Source of the DNA: Gimesia fumaroli
GTDB taxonomy: Bacteria; Planctomycetota; Planctomycetia; Planctomycetales; Planctomycetaceae
Direction: 5' to 3'
Assembly: GCF_007754425.1 (NCBI RefSeq)
Contig: NZ_CP037452.1
Coordinates: 3,509,164 to 3,573,163, forward strand
Length of the DNA stretch: 64,000 bases
A program made the translations under genes and the position numbers. The number at the start of each line of letters is the position of its first letter. Position 1 is the first letter of the stretch. Of the stretch, positions 62,983-64,000 are shown in pieces. The notes beneath the pieces are model-generated. The model was not told the origin of the DNA, ran no database searches, and saw only the letters and a list, made by a program, of their open reading frames with translations.

Positions 62983-64000
62983 ATGCTGGCCTTAGATAAT
63001 TGCTTAAGAATGAATCGTCTGCCTTTGTTTTTCGCATTGGTCTGCAGTCTCATCAATGCAAAAGGGTATTCGCAGGAAGAGCAGCCTGCTCCCCCCGGAG
63101 CAAGCGAGCCGATCGTTCAGGTTACAGCGGACAGGATGAAGCTGGAAATCACGGAAAAGTTTTCCAAGATTCTTAAGTTTCCCGGTAAGATCAAACGCGT
63201 GGATGGTTTCGATCCCACCGTGCTGGGGATTACTGCCCTCACTCCCAGAGAGATCCGGGTTCAGGCTCTGGTTCCGGGCGTGACCACGCTGGTGATTACT
63301 GATGAAGACAGTAAAGTCTTTTCGGTTGAGACATTTGTAAGTGGTGATGCACGCCACCTGCAGGCGTATCTTCGTGAGCTGTTTCCCAAGTCTTCCGTAA
63401 CTGCGATTAAGGTACAGGATTCTGTCGTCCTGCGTGGCTGGGTTACAGAGCCCGAAGCCATTACGGAAATGGTTGAAATTGCTGAGCAGTTCTTCCCCAA
63501 TGGCGTGTTGAATCAGATGAAGCTGGCTGGTGTGCAGCAGGTGCTGCTGAAAGTCAAGATCATGGAAGTTCAGCGATCCAAGATTCGTCAATTAGGCGTC
63601 AACTGGTTGTTCCTGAATCAGTCCGGGTATGCTTACAGTACTCCCGGAACTCTGGTTCCGATTACGGGGATTACGGTTCCCTTCGGTGGACCTCCGGCAG
63701 TGACTGCTTCGCAGAACCTGATCAGCGGAACTTCACTCGGTTTTGGTCTGGTCGACAGTTCGAGTATCTTTCAGGCATTCATCGAAGCATTAAAACAGGA
63801 AGCCTTATTGAAAATTCTGGCTGAGCCGGAACTGGTGACGACCAGCGGTCGCCCTGCTAACCTGTTGTCTGGTGGTGAATTTCCGATTCTGGTTCCCCAA
63901 AGTTTAGGTACAGTGACCATCGAATGGCGTGAATTTGGTGTCAGGATGGAAGCGGTTCCGATTGTGCTGGGCAATGGTCGTTTACGACTGGAAGTGCAGC
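62983..64000 (+). CDS. cpaC: Tad/Flp pilus secretin CpaC (RcpA), cut by the window end
   Basis: A partial secretin: 339 codons from ATG 62983 to the window end without a stop. A signal peptide (MNRLPLFFALVCSLINA, from codon 10) is followed by N0/BON-like domains (about 45-170, with VQVTADRMKLEITEKFSKI and DSVVLRGWVTEPEAITEMVEIA), then the secretin core with VLLKVKIMEVQRSKIRQLGV and LKILAEPELVTTSGRPANLLSGGEFPILVP. It forms the outer-membrane pore of the Tad pilus. The SD sequence AAGGGG lies 5 bases before the ATG; codon 10 (63010) is an alternative start. It is the third gene of the pilus set. Confidence 0.92.
   Translation, partial: MLALDNCLRMNRLPLFFALVCSLINAKGYSQEEQPAPPGASEPIVQVTADRMKLEITEKFSKILKFPGKIKRVDGFDPTVLGITALTPREIRVQALVPGVTTLVITDEDSKVFSVETFVSGDARHLQAYLRELFPKSSVTAIKVQDSVVLRGWVTEPEAITEMVEIAEQFFPNGVLNQMKLAGVQQVLLKVKIMEVQRSKIRQLGVNWLFLNQSGYAYSTPGTLVPITGITVPFGGPPAVTASQNLISGTSLGFGLVDSSSIFQAFIEALKQEALLKILAEPELVTTSGRPANLLSGGEFPILVPQSLGTVTIEWREFGVRMEAVPIVLGNGRLRLEVQ

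Overview
The window reads as a chromosomal segment of a planctomycete, probably of the Gimesia/Planctomycetaceae type. This is an inference from gene content: a Tat-exported DUF1501 protein, a secreted formylglycine sulfatase, a Cys-rich YTV-repeat cell-surface protein, Tat-exported enolase-superfamily protein, many secreted peptidases, and short hairpin repeats between genes. Most genes are ordinary housekeeping or envelope genes in short operons on both strands; no rRNA, CRISPR array or prophage was seen.

Layout. 1-8.1 kb: Tat enolase-superfamily protein, GNAT acetyltransferase, a PaaK/LuxE-type adenylating enzyme followed by a LuxC-like aldehyde dehydrogenase, then YheT hydrolase, SDR and DUF2784 genes. 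8.4-13.6 kb: a two-component pair, a delta-9 type desaturase, an orphan acidic protein and an amidase. 13.7-19.4 kb: SRP RNA, dnaX, ybaB, recR, rpoN, thiL. 19.6-26.9 kb: HtrA protease, TPR protein, YTV-repeat protein, acyl-CoA dehydrogenase, Na/Pi cotransporter.

27.2-33.0 kb is the accessory part: tRNA-Arg(CCG), an odd A/C-rich non-coding stretch, a broken IS3-type transposase, a C25 (gingipain-like) peptidase, a caspase-fold peptidase with a PDZ domain, and a small ORF whose tail is a frame-shifted duplicate of the 3' end of the neighbouring DUF1501 gene. 34.9-43.0 kb is a five-gene co-directional cluster (SWIM zinc finger, HEAT-like, MoxR AAA+, DUF5682, VWA) resembling an expanded version of the enterobacterial yehLMPQ set. 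43.1-52.6 kb: csrA, sulfatase, a trypsin/jelly-roll/SirB1 fusion, a secreted hypothetical, rhomboid and M16 peptidases. 52.7-59.5 kb: envelope glycan genes (GT4, methyltransferase, GT2, TMTC-like membrane protein) around an Nramp-like transporter. 60.1-64.0 kb: start of a Tad/Flp pilus locus (pilin, possible 36-aa membrane peptide, CpaA, CpaB, CpaC secretin cut by the window end).

The most unusual items are the clan-CD peptidase pair in the tRNA/IS-flanked island, the duplicated DUF1501 tail, the A9/A10 slippery tracts in dnaX that would yield a gamma-sized product, the MoxR-VWA-SWIM-DUF5682 cluster with an added HEAT-like protein, and the phased PHO-box-like repeats beside the two-component genes. 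Family assignments rest on motif reading by eye; no database search was run.
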